Shown: positions 16,679 through 25,808 of the stretch, piece after piece | Layout of the letters: each line of letters begins with the position of its first letter | Numbering within the stretch: position 1 is the first letter of the stretch | Source of the DNA: Lentzea tibetensis | GTDB taxonomy: Bacteria; Actinomycetota; Actinomycetes; Mycobacteriales; Pseudonocardiaceae | Length of the DNA stretch: 64,000 nt | Assembly: GCF_007845675.1 (NCBI RefSeq) | Contig: NZ_VOBR01000036.1 | Coordinates: 1-64,000, forward strand | Reading direction: 5' to 3' | The notes under the pieces: generated by a model | What the model was told of the DNA's origin: nothing | Databases searched by the model: none | What the model saw: the letters and a program-made list of their open reading frames with translations, nothing else | Made by a program: the position numbers and the translations under genes

Positions 16679-18856
16679 ATGCCCTTGACCAGGCCCTCAC
16701 ACCGCCGTCCACCGACCCCGACGCGTCCCGTGGCGCATGAGTCCAGCCCGCCTATCGCCCCGCCGCGCGCGGACCGCCGGGGCGTGTTCCGGCGGCGGGT
16801 GGTGTGGCTGCTGCTGGCCGCCCTGCTGGTGCTCGCGGGCGGCGCGGCCGCGGTGGCCGCGGCACAACCGAGCCCGGTCGTGCCCACTCCGTGCCTGCAA
16901 CCCGGCGCTCGGCCGCCACAGTGCCTGCCGGACCCGTCCCACACCCGACCGCCACGGCAACCGACCACCACGCGCCCGCCGGCGCCCCTCACCACCCAGC
17001 CGTGTCACGGGCCGCTGCCGTGCCCGTCCACCACCACCACATCCACCAGCCGCACATCCACCACCGGTACCTCCGCGGCGCCGAGCACCACGCCACCACC
17101 GAGCACCACGCCGCCGTCGATCGCACCACCGAGCGCACCCGAGACCGAGTGCGGCATCACCGACATCGGCGCCTGCGTCACCGACGGCATCACCAGCTTC
17201 TTCTGGGCGCTGGTCGTCGCCGCGCTTAACTCGCTGCTGCGCGTGGTGGGCCAGACGTTGCTGGCCACGCCGACGCTCGAGCAGCTGCCGCGGGTCGGGG
17301 AGCTGTGGGAGTCCTCGCGTGGGCTCGCGGTGGTGAGCTACGTGCTGCTGATCCTGGTGGCCGGGATCCTGCTGATGGCCTACGAGACCCTGCAGGCGCG
17401 CACCACGCTCCGGGAGATCGCGCCGCGCGTCGCGGCCGGGTTCCTGGCCGCGAACCTGTCGCTGGTCCTGGCGGGCAAGGCCATCGAGCTGGCCAACGCG
17501 CTGTCCTACGCACTCGTCGGCGGGGGAGTCGACCCCAGCGGTGCCGCGCAGACGCTGAGCACACTGCTGACGACCATGGTGCTGAACTCGATCACCAGCC
17601 TCGGGTTCTTCGGCGCGGTGCTCTCGCTCGGCCTGGTCGTGCTGCTCATCGCGCTGGTCGCCACCTATGTGGTCCGTGTCGCGGTGACCGTGATGCTGCT
17701 GGCTGGCGCCCCGCTGTTCCTCGTCTGCCATGGCCTGCCGCAGACCGACGGCATCGCCCGCTGGTGGTGGCGTGCCTTCTTCGGCGTGCTGGCCATCCAG
17801 CTCGGCCAATCTTTGGCGCTGATCACCGCGCTGCGGGTGTTCTTCGCCGAAGGCGGCTTCACGGTCTTCGGCCCGACCCCGGACGGTGTGATCAACCTGA
17901 TCGCCACCGGCGGATTGCTCTGGATCCTGGTCAAGATCCCCGGCTGGGTCATGCACCACATCCAGATCGGCGGCGGAGGCCGGTCGCTGCTCGGGTCGCT
18001 GATCCGTGCCTTCCTGATGGTCAAGGCCTTCGGGCTCGTGCGCGGCGCCGCCGCACACCACGGCCGGCCATCCGGTGGGGGTGGACACGGCACCGGCGGC
18101 GGGCGCGGCGGTGGCGGTGGCCCGACGGCCCCGAGCGGCCCGTATGCCAGCGTGCGGACGACGAGCGGCGGCCAGTACGTGCTGCCGTTGCCGGGGCTAC
18201 GTCGCCGACGCGCGACGCGGTCGACGACATCGGCGGGCACCAGGTCCACCAGCGGTCCGCCGCGGGGCCGCCAGCTGGCCTTGCCGCTGGGCGAGGACTG
18301 GCCGGAGAACAGGCCCGTCCTCGGCCGGGACGGCCAGTACCGACTCCCGCTCCACGTCCCGCGCCGCCCCGCCACGCCGCCACCAGCCACGCACGCTCCC
18401 GCGGGTGGCTCTGTGGGTGCGGGACGCCGACGCGGCAAGCAGCTCGAGCTCCCGCTCGACCCCTATCAAGGCAACCGGCCCATCCGCTCCGGGCAATACC
18501 CGCTGCCGCTCGACGGTCTGCGTCGCGTGCCCCGCCCGGTGAGTCCCCCGACACCGGCCCCACGCTCCTCCAGGGGAAGCCGCGCGGTGCAGCCGGAGCT
18601 GCCGTTCGACCCCTACCAGGGCAACCGGCCGACCCGCAGCGGGCAGTATCCGCTGCCGCTGGACGGCGTGCACCGCGCCCCGGCACCCGCACCGCCCCCG
18701 CCCCTGTCGGCGGCCGCCAGGCCCGCGCCGCGTGTCGGCAGGCAACTGCGGCTGCCGCTGGACCTGCCGAAGCCGCCGCGCTCCACCCCGCCGCGCTTCA
18801 CCCCGCCGCCTTCGGCGATGCGGCGGGGTCCCAAGTCAGGAGGTAGGACGTCATGA
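16679..18856 (+). CDS. VirB6/TrbL-like polytopic membrane protein
   Basis: A 725-residue channel component. It has an N-terminal membrane anchor (about residues 41-62), a Thr/Pro-rich outer region to about 155, then six or so hydrophobic helices between about 170 and 440. The last 280 residues are a cytoplasmic Gly/Pro/Arg-rich tail with five or more repeats built on Q-x-x-LPL (GQYVLPL, RQLALPL, KQLELPLDPYQGNRP, GQYPLPLDG, RQLRLPLD). VirB6-type proteins form the inner-membrane part of the mating channel. The tail repeats are unusual and may dock a partner. It overlaps the PrgI-like gene by ATGA. Confidence 0.78.
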   Translation: MPLTRPSHRRPPTPTRPVAHESSPPIAPPRADRRGVFRRRVVWLLLAALLVLAGGAAAVAAAQPSPVVPTPCLQPGARPPQCLPDPSHTRPPRQPTTTRPPAPLTTQPCHGPLPCPSTTTTSTSRTSTTGTSAAPSTTPPPSTTPPSIAPPSAPETECGITDIGACVTDGITSFFWALVVAALNSLLRVVGQTLLATPTLEQLPRVGELWESSRGLAVVSYVLLILVAGILLMAYETLQARTTLREIAPRVAAGFLAANLSLVLAGKAIELANALSYALVGGGVDPSGAAQTLSTLLTTMVLNSITSLGFFGAVLSLGLVVLLIALVATYVVRVAVTVMLLAGAPLFLVCHGLPQTDGIARWWWRAFFGVLAIQLGQSLALITALRVFFAEGGFTVFGPTPDGVINLIATGGLLWILVKIPGWVMHHIQIGGGGRSLLGSLIRAFLMVKAFGLVRGAAAHHGRPSGGGGHGTGGGRGGGGGPTAPSGPYASVRTTSGGQYVLPLPGLRRRRATRSTTSAGTRSTSGPPRGRQLALPLGEDWPENRPVLGRDGQYRLPLHVPRRPATPPPATHAPAGGSVGAGRRRGKQLELPLDPYQGNRPIRSGQYPLPLDGLRRVPRPVSPPTPAPRSSRGSRAVQPELPFDPYQGNRPTRSGQYPLPLDGVHRAPAPAPPPPLSAAARPAPRVGRQLRLPLDLPKPPRSTPPRFTPPPSAMRRGPKSGGRTS

Positions 18857-19992
18857 TCGTGCGCATTCCGGCCGACGTCGACATGCAGGACCGCGTGCTC
18901 GGCCCGCTGACCGCACGCCAGCTGACTATCCTCGCCGCCGCCGGGGCGGTGCTGTATCTGATCTGGGCGGCCACTCGCACCCTCGTGCCCATCCCGGTGT
19001 TCCTCATCTTCTCTGTCCCGGTCGCCGCGGGCGCGGCGGTGCTGGCGTTGGGCCAGCGTGACGGCGTAGCGATGGACAAGCTGCTGGTCGCCGCCATTCG
19101 CCAGCGCCTCGCGCCTCGTTATCGCGTTGCCGCACCTGAGGGCGTGCACCCAGCTCCGGCCTGGCTCACCGCGAACGCTGACCAGAACACCGGCCGTACT
19201 CGGGACAAGCGGCGAACCGCACGGTCCGACCGCGTCGCCCCCTCGGCGCTGCGCTTTGCGGCCGAGGCGGTCACCGAGACCGGTGTGGTGGACCTGGGTG
19301 TCGACGGTGTGGCGATCGTCGCGGTCGCCTCCACGGTGAACTTCGCGCTGCGCACCCCCACCGAGCAGGAAGCGCTGGTGGCCAGCTTTGGCCGCTACCT
19401 GCACAGCCTGACTGCCCCGGTGCAGGTCCTCGTGCGCACCGAACGACTCGACTTGTCCGGCCAGATCGCCGAGCTGCACGAGCGCGCGGGCGGTCTGCCG
19501 CACCCGGCGCTGGAAGCCGCCGCGCTCGAGCACGCCGACTACCTGACGCGGCTCGCCGGGCAGTCCGATCTGCTGCGCCGCCAGGTGCTGCTCGTGCTGC
19601 GCGAACCGCTGGGCGTCGCAGCCCCGACCGACGGGCTCGGCGGGCCAGGCCTGCTGGCCGTGCTCGGCGCGATGACGAGCAAGCGCCACCGGCAGGCGAG
19701 CGGACAGATCAACGCCGGCGCCCGACGCGCGGCCGAGTCGCGGTTGGTGCGTCGCCTCGGCGAAGCGATCGAGCTGCTCGCGCCAGCCGGGATCGTGGTG
19801 ACTCCGCTGGATGCCGGGCAGGCCACCGCGGTGCTGGCCTCGGCATGCAATCCCGACAGCCTGCTGCCCCCGTCCGCGGGGCTGGCCGGTGCCGACGAGG
19901 TCATCACCACCGCCAGCTTTCAACCGGCCGAGGACGACGGCGACTACCAGGACGAGTACGACGACTACGAGGACGAGAGGGCGCGGTACTGA
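18853..19992 (+). CDS. PrgI-like/SCO6880-type transfer protein
   Basis: 379 residues. The N-terminus carries two tightly spaced membrane helices (residues about 23-60: LTILAAAGAVLYLIWAATR, then VFLIFSVPVAAGAAVLALGQ) typical of PrgI/VirB3-like proteins. A long cytoplasmic region follows and ends in a strongly acidic tail (EDDGDYQDEYDDYEDERARY). In actinobacterial elements this protein always comes before the VirB4 ATPase. The overlap with the next gene (TGATG) supports a joint complex at the inner membrane. Confidence 0.75.
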   Translation: MIVRIPADVDMQDRVLGPLTARQLTILAAAGAVLYLIWAATRTLVPIPVFLIFSVPVAAGAAVLALGQRDGVAMDKLLVAAIRQRLAPRYRVAAPEGVHPAPAWLTANADQNTGRTRDKRRTARSDRVAPSALRFAAEAVTETGVVDLGVDGVAIVAVASTVNFALRTPTEQEALVASFGRYLHSLTAPVQVLVRTERLDLSGQIAELHERAGGLPHPALEAAALEHADYLTRLAGQSDLLRRQVLLVLREPLGVAAPTDGLGGPGLLAVLGAMTSKRHRQASGQINAGARRAAESRLVRRLGEAIELLAPAGIVVTPLDAGQATAVLASACNPDSLLPPSAGLAGADEVITTASFQPAEDDGDYQDEYDDYEDERARY

Positions 19993-21968
19993 TGGCCTCC
20001 CGCACACGACACAGCCAACACAGCCAACACAGCCAACACAGCCGTCGTTCCAGCGCTGAGGTGGCCTCGTCCGCGGCTACCGCGTTCACCCCCGACGCTG
20101 TGTCGATCGGTGCCCGGCACCTGGAAGTCGGTGGCGAGTGGGTCGCCAGCTTCGCCGTGGTCGGATTCCCGCGCGAAGTGCACCCCGGCTGGCTCGCCCC
20201 CTTGTTGACCTACCCCGGTCGCTTGGACGTCTCCGTGCACGTCGAGCCGATCGACCCGGCCACCGCCGCCAGCCGGTTGAAAAAGCAGCTCGCCAAGCTG
20301 GAGTCCGGACGCCGGCACACCGCCGAGCACGGCCGGTTGCACGACCCGCAGGTCGAGGCCGCCACCGAGGACGCCTACGACCTGAGCTCGCGGGTCGCCC
20401 GCGGTGAGGGAAAACTGTTCCGCCTCGGCCTCTACCTCACCGTCCACGCTCCCACCGAACAGACGCTGGCCGACGAGGTGGCCGCGGTCCGGGCGCTGTG
20501 CGCCAGCCTGCTGCTCGACGCCAAGCACACCACCTACCGCAGCCTGCAGGGCTGGGTGTCCACGCTGCCGATGGGCCTGGACCTGATCGGGATGCGCCGC
20601 ACCTTCGACACCAGCGCGCTGGCCGCGTCGTTCCCGTTCACCAGCCCGGACCTGCCCGCCCCCGACCCGACCAGCGTGGCCGCGCCGTCCGGGGTGCTCT
20701 ACGGCTACAACCTCGGCTCCCAGGGGCTGGTGCACTGGGACCGGTTCGGCGAGGGAATGCACAACCACAACAGCGTGATCCTCGGCCGCTCCGGCGCGGG
20801 CAAGTCCTACCTGGTGAAGCTGGAGCTGCTGCGCTCGCTGTATCGGGGGGTCGAGATCGCCGTGGTCGACCCGGAGGACGAGTACGCCCGCCTAGCTCGC
20901 GCGGTCGGCGGCACCTACGTCCACCTCGGCGCACCGGGTGTCCGGCTCAACCCGTTCGACCTGCCGATCCACACCCGCGCCGACGGCCGCCGCACCGCCC
21001 CGAAAGACGCCCTGATCCGACGCAGCCTGTTCCTGCACACCGTGATCGCCGTCCTGCTCGGCAGCGAGCCGCAGGCGGCGCAGCGGGCGGCGTTGGACCG
21101 GGCGATCGCCGCGACCTACCAGAGTGTCGGGATCACCGCCGACCCGCGCACCTGGACCCGCCCGTCGCCGACCCTGCGCACCCTGCGCGACCAGCTCGCG
21201 GCGGACCAGGCCCGCGACCCGGCCGCGGTGGAGCTCGCGGCGAGGTTGCACCCGTTCGTCGAGGGCGCGTTCAAGCAACTGTTCGACGGCCCCAGCAGCA
21301 TCACCCCCGAGGGACATCTCGTCGTGTTCAGCCTGCGGGACCTGCCTGACGAGCTGAAGGCGATCGGCACCCTGCTCACCTTGGACGCGGTGTGGCGGCG
21401 GGTGTCCAACCCGGCGATCCGCCGCCCGCGTCTGGTCGTGGTCGACGAGGCGTGGCTGCTGATGCGGGAAAAGTCCGGGGCGGAGTTCCTGTTCCGCATG
21501 GCCAAGGCTTCCCGCAAACACTGGGCCGGGCTGACCGTGGCGACCCAGGACACCGCCGACGTGCTCGGCAGCGATCTCGGCAAGGCGGTCGTGGCCAACG
21601 CGGCGACCCAGATCCTGCTGCGGCAGGCATCTCAGGCGATCGACGAGGTCAGCCAGACCTTCGACCTGTCCGCAGGGGAACGGGCCTTCCTGCTCTCGGC
21701 GGATCGGGGCCAGGGGCTGCTGTCGGCGGGGACGCAGAGGGTGGCGTTCCATGCCATCGCCTCGCCCACCGAGCACTACCTGGTGACCAGCAACCCGGCC
21801 GAGCTCGCCGCCTACGCCGACACAGCCGAGTCGACCGGCGAGGCCGATACCGGGTTCGTCGACCTCGGTGTCGGCGATGAGTTCCCGCTTGGCGCCGACG
21901 GCGACGTGTACGACGGCGACGAGTACGGCTCCGATGAGGACGACCAGATCGCTCTCGGGGGCGTCTGA
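19992..21968 (+). CDS. virB4: VirB4-family conjugation ATPase
   Basis: 658 residues from ATG 19992, which overlaps the stop of the upstream gene. The N-terminal part lacks motifs. The ATPase domain has Walker A GRSGAGKS (about residues 264-271), Walker B RLVVVDEAW (about 480), and downstream TVATQDTADV and ATQILLRQA blocks typical of VirB4. It powers assembly and substrate movement of the type IV channel. A HSQ tripeptide repeat begins at residue 7 and is encoded by a 9-bp tandem repeat. The C-terminus is acidic, as in the upstream PrgI-like protein. Confidence 0.9.
   Translation: MASRTRHSQHSQHSQHSRRSSAEVASSAATAFTPDAVSIGARHLEVGGEWVASFAVVGFPREVHPGWLAPLLTYPGRLDVSVHVEPIDPATAASRLKKQLAKLESGRRHTAEHGRLHDPQVEAATEDAYDLSSRVARGEGKLFRLGLYLTVHAPTEQTLADEVAAVRALCASLLLDAKHTTYRSLQGWVSTLPMGLDLIGMRRTFDTSALAASFPFTSPDLPAPDPTSVAAPSGVLYGYNLGSQGLVHWDRFGEGMHNHNSVILGRSGAGKSYLVKLELLRSLYRGVEIAVVDPEDEYARLARAVGGTYVHLGAPGVRLNPFDLPIHTRADGRRTAPKDALIRRSLFLHTVIAVLLGSEPQAAQRAALDRAIAATYQSVGITADPRTWTRPSPTLRTLRDQLAADQARDPAAVELAARLHPFVEGAFKQLFDGPSSITPEGHLVVFSLRDLPDELKAIGTLLTLDAVWRRVSNPAIRRPRLVVVDEAWLLMREKSGAEFLFRMAKASRKHWAGLTVATQDTADVLGSDLGKAVVANAATQILLRQASQAIDEVSQTFDLSAGERAFLLSADRGQGLLSAGTQRVAFHAIASPTEHYLVTSNPAELAAYADTAESTGEADTGFVDLGVGDEFPLGADGDVYDGDEYGSDEDDQIALGGV
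20009..20044 (+). repeat. 9-bp tandem repeat in virB4 start
   Basis: Four tandem copies of ACACAGCCA (the last ends in G) encode His-Ser-Gln units just after the start codon. Being in units of nine, copy-number change would lengthen or shorten the protein by three residues without frameshift. Confidence 0.85.
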
Positions 21969-22024
21969 GCCTGCTCGGATCGGCCGCGTTCCGCGCTACT
22001 CACCTTTCCTATGAAGGAGACGTC

Positions 22025-24634
22025 GTGCTGCCTTGGATACCGGCTGCCCTCGAACGGTCACCGGAATCGCTGCTTTCGTTCTCTGCCGCGTGGTCGTCTG
22101 GGCTGATCTCCGGGTGGATGGAGGACTATCTGCGCGACCCCGGCGGCGTCCTGCTGGCGCTGCTGGACCGGCTTCGTGATCTCGCGCTGGCCTGGGGCCC
22201 TGTCGCGGCCCCGGTGCTCGCCGTCCTGGCCGTCGTGGTCGTGGTCGGCCGGCGGTGGTGGACGCGGCGCTGCCACGAGCTGCTGGTCGCCGACGCCCGG
22301 CAGATCACCGTCCTCGCACCACCACAGGTGGATTCCGTGGGCGGTGCGGCGCTGTGGGCGAACCTGGTCGGCCTGCTGCGACCGGCGTGGCGACGGTGGT
22401 TCACCGGCCAGCCCCACGTGGCCTGCGAATACACGTTCTCCGACGCCGGTGTCGCGATCCGGTTGTGGGTGCCCGGTGTCATTCCGCCCGGCCTGGTCGA
22501 GCGCGCGATCGAGGCCGCCTGGCCCGGTGCCCACACCCGCGTCGGCCCCGCCCAGCCGCCACTACCCGTCGCGGACGAAGGCCGGCGCCGCCTGGTCGTC
22601 GGTGGCGAGCTGCGGCTCGCGCGGCCCGAGGCACTGCCCATCCGCTCGATGTTCGACGCCGATCCGCTCCGGGCGTTGATCGGGGCGCCGATCGGGCTCG
22701 GCCGCGACGAGTACGCCTGCGTGCAGGTCCTGGCCCGCCCGGTCACCGGCCGCCGTGTCCAGCATGCGCGCCGCGCCGCCCGCCGGGTCCACATCGGAGG
22801 GTCGATGCGGCTGGTCGGGTGCCTGCTGGACGCCCTCACACCCGGTACGAGCCGGTCACGACGAGCAGCGACAGCGGGAACGAGGACGGGCGCGTTGCAC
22901 AGCGATCCGCAGACTTCGCTGGAATTCTCCGCGCAGAACCGCGCCATCGTGACCAAACAGCGCGGCAGCCAGTTCGAGACCGTCATCCGCTACGCGGTGG
23001 CGACCCTGCTGCCCACCGGCGCCGACGAGACTCAGGCCCGTCAGGCTCGTGACGTCGCCCGCGGCCGGGCTCACGCACTGGCCGCGAGCTTCGCCTCTTA
23101 CACCGAGCACAACCACTACACCCGCCACCGCCTCCGGCGGCCCGGCCGGGTGATCGACTCCCGCCGCCTCGGGCGCGGGGACCTGCTGTCGGTCCCGGAG
23201 CTGGCCGCGATCGCGCACCTGCCCACCGACGAGGCCATCCCCGGCATCCAGCGCGCCGGAGCCCGCGCCGTCGCACCCCCGCCGGGAGTCGCCACCCCAG
23301 GGCCGGAGGCCAAACCGATCGGGGTCACCGACACCGGGCACGAGCGCCCGGTCGCGCTGCGTGTCCCGGACGCCCGGCATCACCTGCACGTGATCGGCGC
23401 GACCGGCTCAGGCAAGAGCACGTTGCTGGGCAACATGATTCTGGCCGACGCCGAGGCCGGGCGCGGGATCGTGCTGATCGACCCCAAGGGCGACCTCGTC
23501 ACCGACGTCCTGTCCAGACTGTCGCGCTCGGCCGCCGACCGTGTGGTGATCTTCGACGCGGACAGCAAGTCCCGGCCGCCGTGCCTGAACCCCTTGGATG
23601 GTGGGGAGACCGACCTGACGGTGGACAACCTCGTCAGCGTCTTTCGCCGGGTCTACAGCGCGTTCTGGGGGCCGCGCACCGACGACGTGATGCGCGCCGC
23701 TTGCCTCACCCTGCGCACCCAGGACGGTATCGCCACCCTCGCCGATCTGCCCAAGCTGCTGGCAGACGAGGCCTTCCGCGGCCGCGTCACCGCTGGCATC
23801 ACCGACCCGGTCCTGCGGGGCTTCTGGGCTTGGTACGAGGAACTGACCGACTCCTCCCGCTCCCAGGTCATCAGCCCACTGATGAACAAACTCCGGGCGT
23901 TCCTGCTGCGGCCGTTCGTCCGGGACGCGATCGCGGCCGGTCACTCCACAGTGGACCTGAGTGAGGTTCTTGACGGCGGGATCTGCCTGGTGCGCATCCC
24001 CAAGGGCTCGCTTGGAGAGGAGACCACCCGGCTGATCGGGTCTCTCGTCGTCGCCCGCACCTGGCAGGCCACCACCGGCCGGGCCCGCATCCCACAGCGG
24101 CGGCGCCGCGACGCCAGCCTGGTGATCGACGAGTGCCACAACTTCCTCAACATGCCCTACCCCATCGAGGACATGCTCGCCGAAGCCCGCGGGTTCCGCG
24201 TCAGCATGACACTGGCCCACCAGCACCTCGGCCAGCTGCCACGGGAACTGCGCGAGGGCATGTCCACCAACGCCCGCAGCAAGATCTTCTTCAACGCCTC
24301 ACCCGAAGACGCCCGCGAACTGTCCCGCCACACCGTACCCCGGCTGTCCGACCACGACCTGGCGCACCTCGGCGTCTATCACGCCGCCGTCCGGCTCGTG
24401 CTGAACGGCGAGGAAGCCCAGCCGTTCACCATGCGCACCCAACCCTTGCCGCCCGCCATCCCCGGCCGCGCAAGGGAAATCCGCAGTGTCGCCCGCCGCG
24501 CCGCACAGGCTCGCGCCGGCGCAGCCGCCGGCACGACCATCCCGACGCCTGGCACACGACCGCCTGGCACAGCCTCGGGATCGGCTCAGCCCGTGGTGCG
24601 CCAGCGCAGCGCGGATCCACGCCGCAACGGCTGA
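22025..24634 (+). CDS. TraG/VirD4-type coupling ATPase
   Basis: 869 residues from GTG 22025 behind AAGGAG. N-terminal membrane helix (about residues 58-76, VAAPVLAVLAVVVVVGRR), then a domain of about 360 residues before the FtsK/DUF87-type motor. Walker A is GATGSGKST (about 458-466), Walker B-like LVIDECHNF (about 698-706), and RVSMTLAHQHLGQL is a sensor-like block. Such proteins deliver the relaxosome or double-stranded DNA to the channel. The order VirB4 then coupling ATPase then Replic_Relax protein is typical of actinobacterial conjugative elements. Confidence 0.87.
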   Translation: MLPWIPAALERSPESLLSFSAAWSSGLISGWMEDYLRDPGGVLLALLDRLRDLALAWGPVAAPVLAVLAVVVVVGRRWWTRRCHELLVADARQITVLAPPQVDSVGGAALWANLVGLLRPAWRRWFTGQPHVACEYTFSDAGVAIRLWVPGVIPPGLVERAIEAAWPGAHTRVGPAQPPLPVADEGRRRLVVGGELRLARPEALPIRSMFDADPLRALIGAPIGLGRDEYACVQVLARPVTGRRVQHARRAARRVHIGGSMRLVGCLLDALTPGTSRSRRAATAGTRTGALHSDPQTSLEFSAQNRAIVTKQRGSQFETVIRYAVATLLPTGADETQARQARDVARGRAHALAASFASYTEHNHYTRHRLRRPGRVIDSRRLGRGDLLSVPELAAIAHLPTDEAIPGIQRAGARAVAPPPGVATPGPEAKPIGVTDTGHERPVALRVPDARHHLHVIGATGSGKSTLLGNMILADAEAGRGIVLIDPKGDLVTDVLSRLSRSAADRVVIFDADSKSRPPCLNPLDGGETDLTVDNLVSVFRRVYSAFWGPRTDDVMRAACLTLRTQDGIATLADLPKLLADEAFRGRVTAGITDPVLRGFWAWYEELTDSSRSQVISPLMNKLRAFLLRPFVRDAIAAGHSTVDLSEVLDGGICLVRIPKGSLGEETTRLIGSLVVARTWQATTGRARIPQRRRRDASLVIDECHNFLNMPYPIEDMLAEARGFRVSMTLAHQHLGQLPRELREGMSTNARSKIFFNASPEDARELSRHTVPRLSDHDLAHLGVYHAAVRLVLNGEEAQPFTMRTQPLPPAIPGRAREIRSVARRAAQARAGAAAGTTIPTPGTRPPGTASGSAQPVVRQRSADPRRNG

Positions 24635-24730
24635 ACCATCCAGCCCTTCCACCGCATCGCCCCTGTCACACACCCATCTCGCCCCGGCCTGCCCCCAGGG
24701 CGGCTCAGCCAACCCTTCCGGAGGTGGACG

Positions 24731-25804
24731 ATGATCACCAATCCCACTCGGCAGCGCGCCCTGCGCGGCCACAAACCCGCCCGCCCGACCCCGCGCGCCG
24801 CGAACACCGCCGAGCACCAGGCCGTGCTGGCGTGGCGGCTGACCCCGCGCGACAAGTGGATAGCCCGGATGCTGTGGGAGCACCGGGTACTCACCGCGCA
24901 CCAGCTCACCGCGCTGGCGTTCCCGTCGGTCCGATCCGCGCGGATGCGGTTGCGGGAGCTCTATACCTCGGGTGTCGTCGACCGATTCCAGCCGTTCGTC
25001 ACTGTCGGCACCTCACCCATGCACTACGTCCTGGCACCCGCCGGGGCCGCCGTGCTCGCCGCCGAGGACGGCGTCGACGTCAAGGAGATGGGCTACCGGC
25101 ACGACCGCGTCATCGGCGTCGCCCACAGCCTGCGCCTGGCCCACACCATCGGCGTCAACGAGTGGTTCACCGCCCTGGTCGACCGCGCCCGCCACCCACG
25201 CCCCGGTGAGCAGGTGACGTTGACGGCGTGGTGGTCGGAGACCCGGTGCGCCAAGCACTTCGGCGACCTGGTCAAACCCGACGGCTACGGCCGCTGGCAC
25301 GACGGAGACCAGCAGGTCGAGTGGTTCCTGGAGTACGACTTCGGCACCGAGGTCCTGGCCAAACTCGCCGGAAAGCTGACCGGCTACGCCGCGCTGGCCC
25401 AGTCCACCGGGATCACCACCCCGCTGCTGGTCTGGCTGCCCACCTCACGGCGCGAGACCACCGCCCGCCGGCTGCTTCAGCGGGCCTGGCGCGAGCTGGA
25501 CGAGCCGCGCTCGGTCCCGGTCGCCACCGCGGCGGCCGAACTGCTCAACCCCGAGGCCGCCCACCCCAGCCCGGCCGACGAGGTCTGGCTGCCGCTCGAT
25601 CTCCCCGCCGGAGGGGCGCGGCGGCGGACGCTGCCGGGGCTGCTCGACGCCTGGCCGCACGTCCCGCCGCCGATCACCACCGGCGGCGAAGCCGGTCTCG
25701 GGACGGACTCGCCGCAGCCAACATTCCCGCCGCCCTCACCGATGCCGCCCGCCTCGACCAAGCCACGCCCGCTGCGCGGGCCGGGCCGGCTGGGGCGGTG
25801 GTGA
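24731..25804 (+). CDS. Replication-relaxation (Replic_Relax) family protein
   Basis: 357 residues. The N-terminal winged helix (DKWIARMLWEHRVLTAHQLT, SVRSARMRLRELYTSGVVDR) and the following core (YRHDRVIGVAHSLRLAHTIG, then VEWFLEYDFGTEVLAKLAGK) match the Replic_Relax family, which is thought to act in replication initiation or DNA processing of actinobacterial plasmids and integrative elements. The acidic residues in FLEYD would suit a nuclease-like core. The C-terminal 60 residues are Pro-rich. It sits between the coupling ATPase and the wall hydrolase in the transfer operon. Confidence 0.83.
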   Translation: MITNPTRQRALRGHKPARPTPRAANTAEHQAVLAWRLTPRDKWIARMLWEHRVLTAHQLTALAFPSVRSARMRLRELYTSGVVDRFQPFVTVGTSPMHYVLAPAGAAVLAAEDGVDVKEMGYRHDRVIGVAHSLRLAHTIGVNEWFTALVDRARHPRPGEQVTLTAWWSETRCAKHFGDLVKPDGYGRWHDGDQQVEWFLEYDFGTEVLAKLAGKLTGYAALAQSTGITTPLLVWLPTSRRETTARRLLQRAWRELDEPRSVPVATAAAELLNPEAAHPSPADEVWLPLDLPAGGARRRTLPGLLDAWPHVPPPITTGGEAGLGTDSPQPTFPPPSPMPPASTKPRPLRGPGRLGRW

Positions 25805-25808
25805 GGCC

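Noticed and set aside
16697-18088. 463-codon minus-strand frame opposite the VirB6-like gene
   Set aside because: Composition is typical antisense shadow (His/Gln/Asp-rich), and the plus strand has membrane helices in frame.
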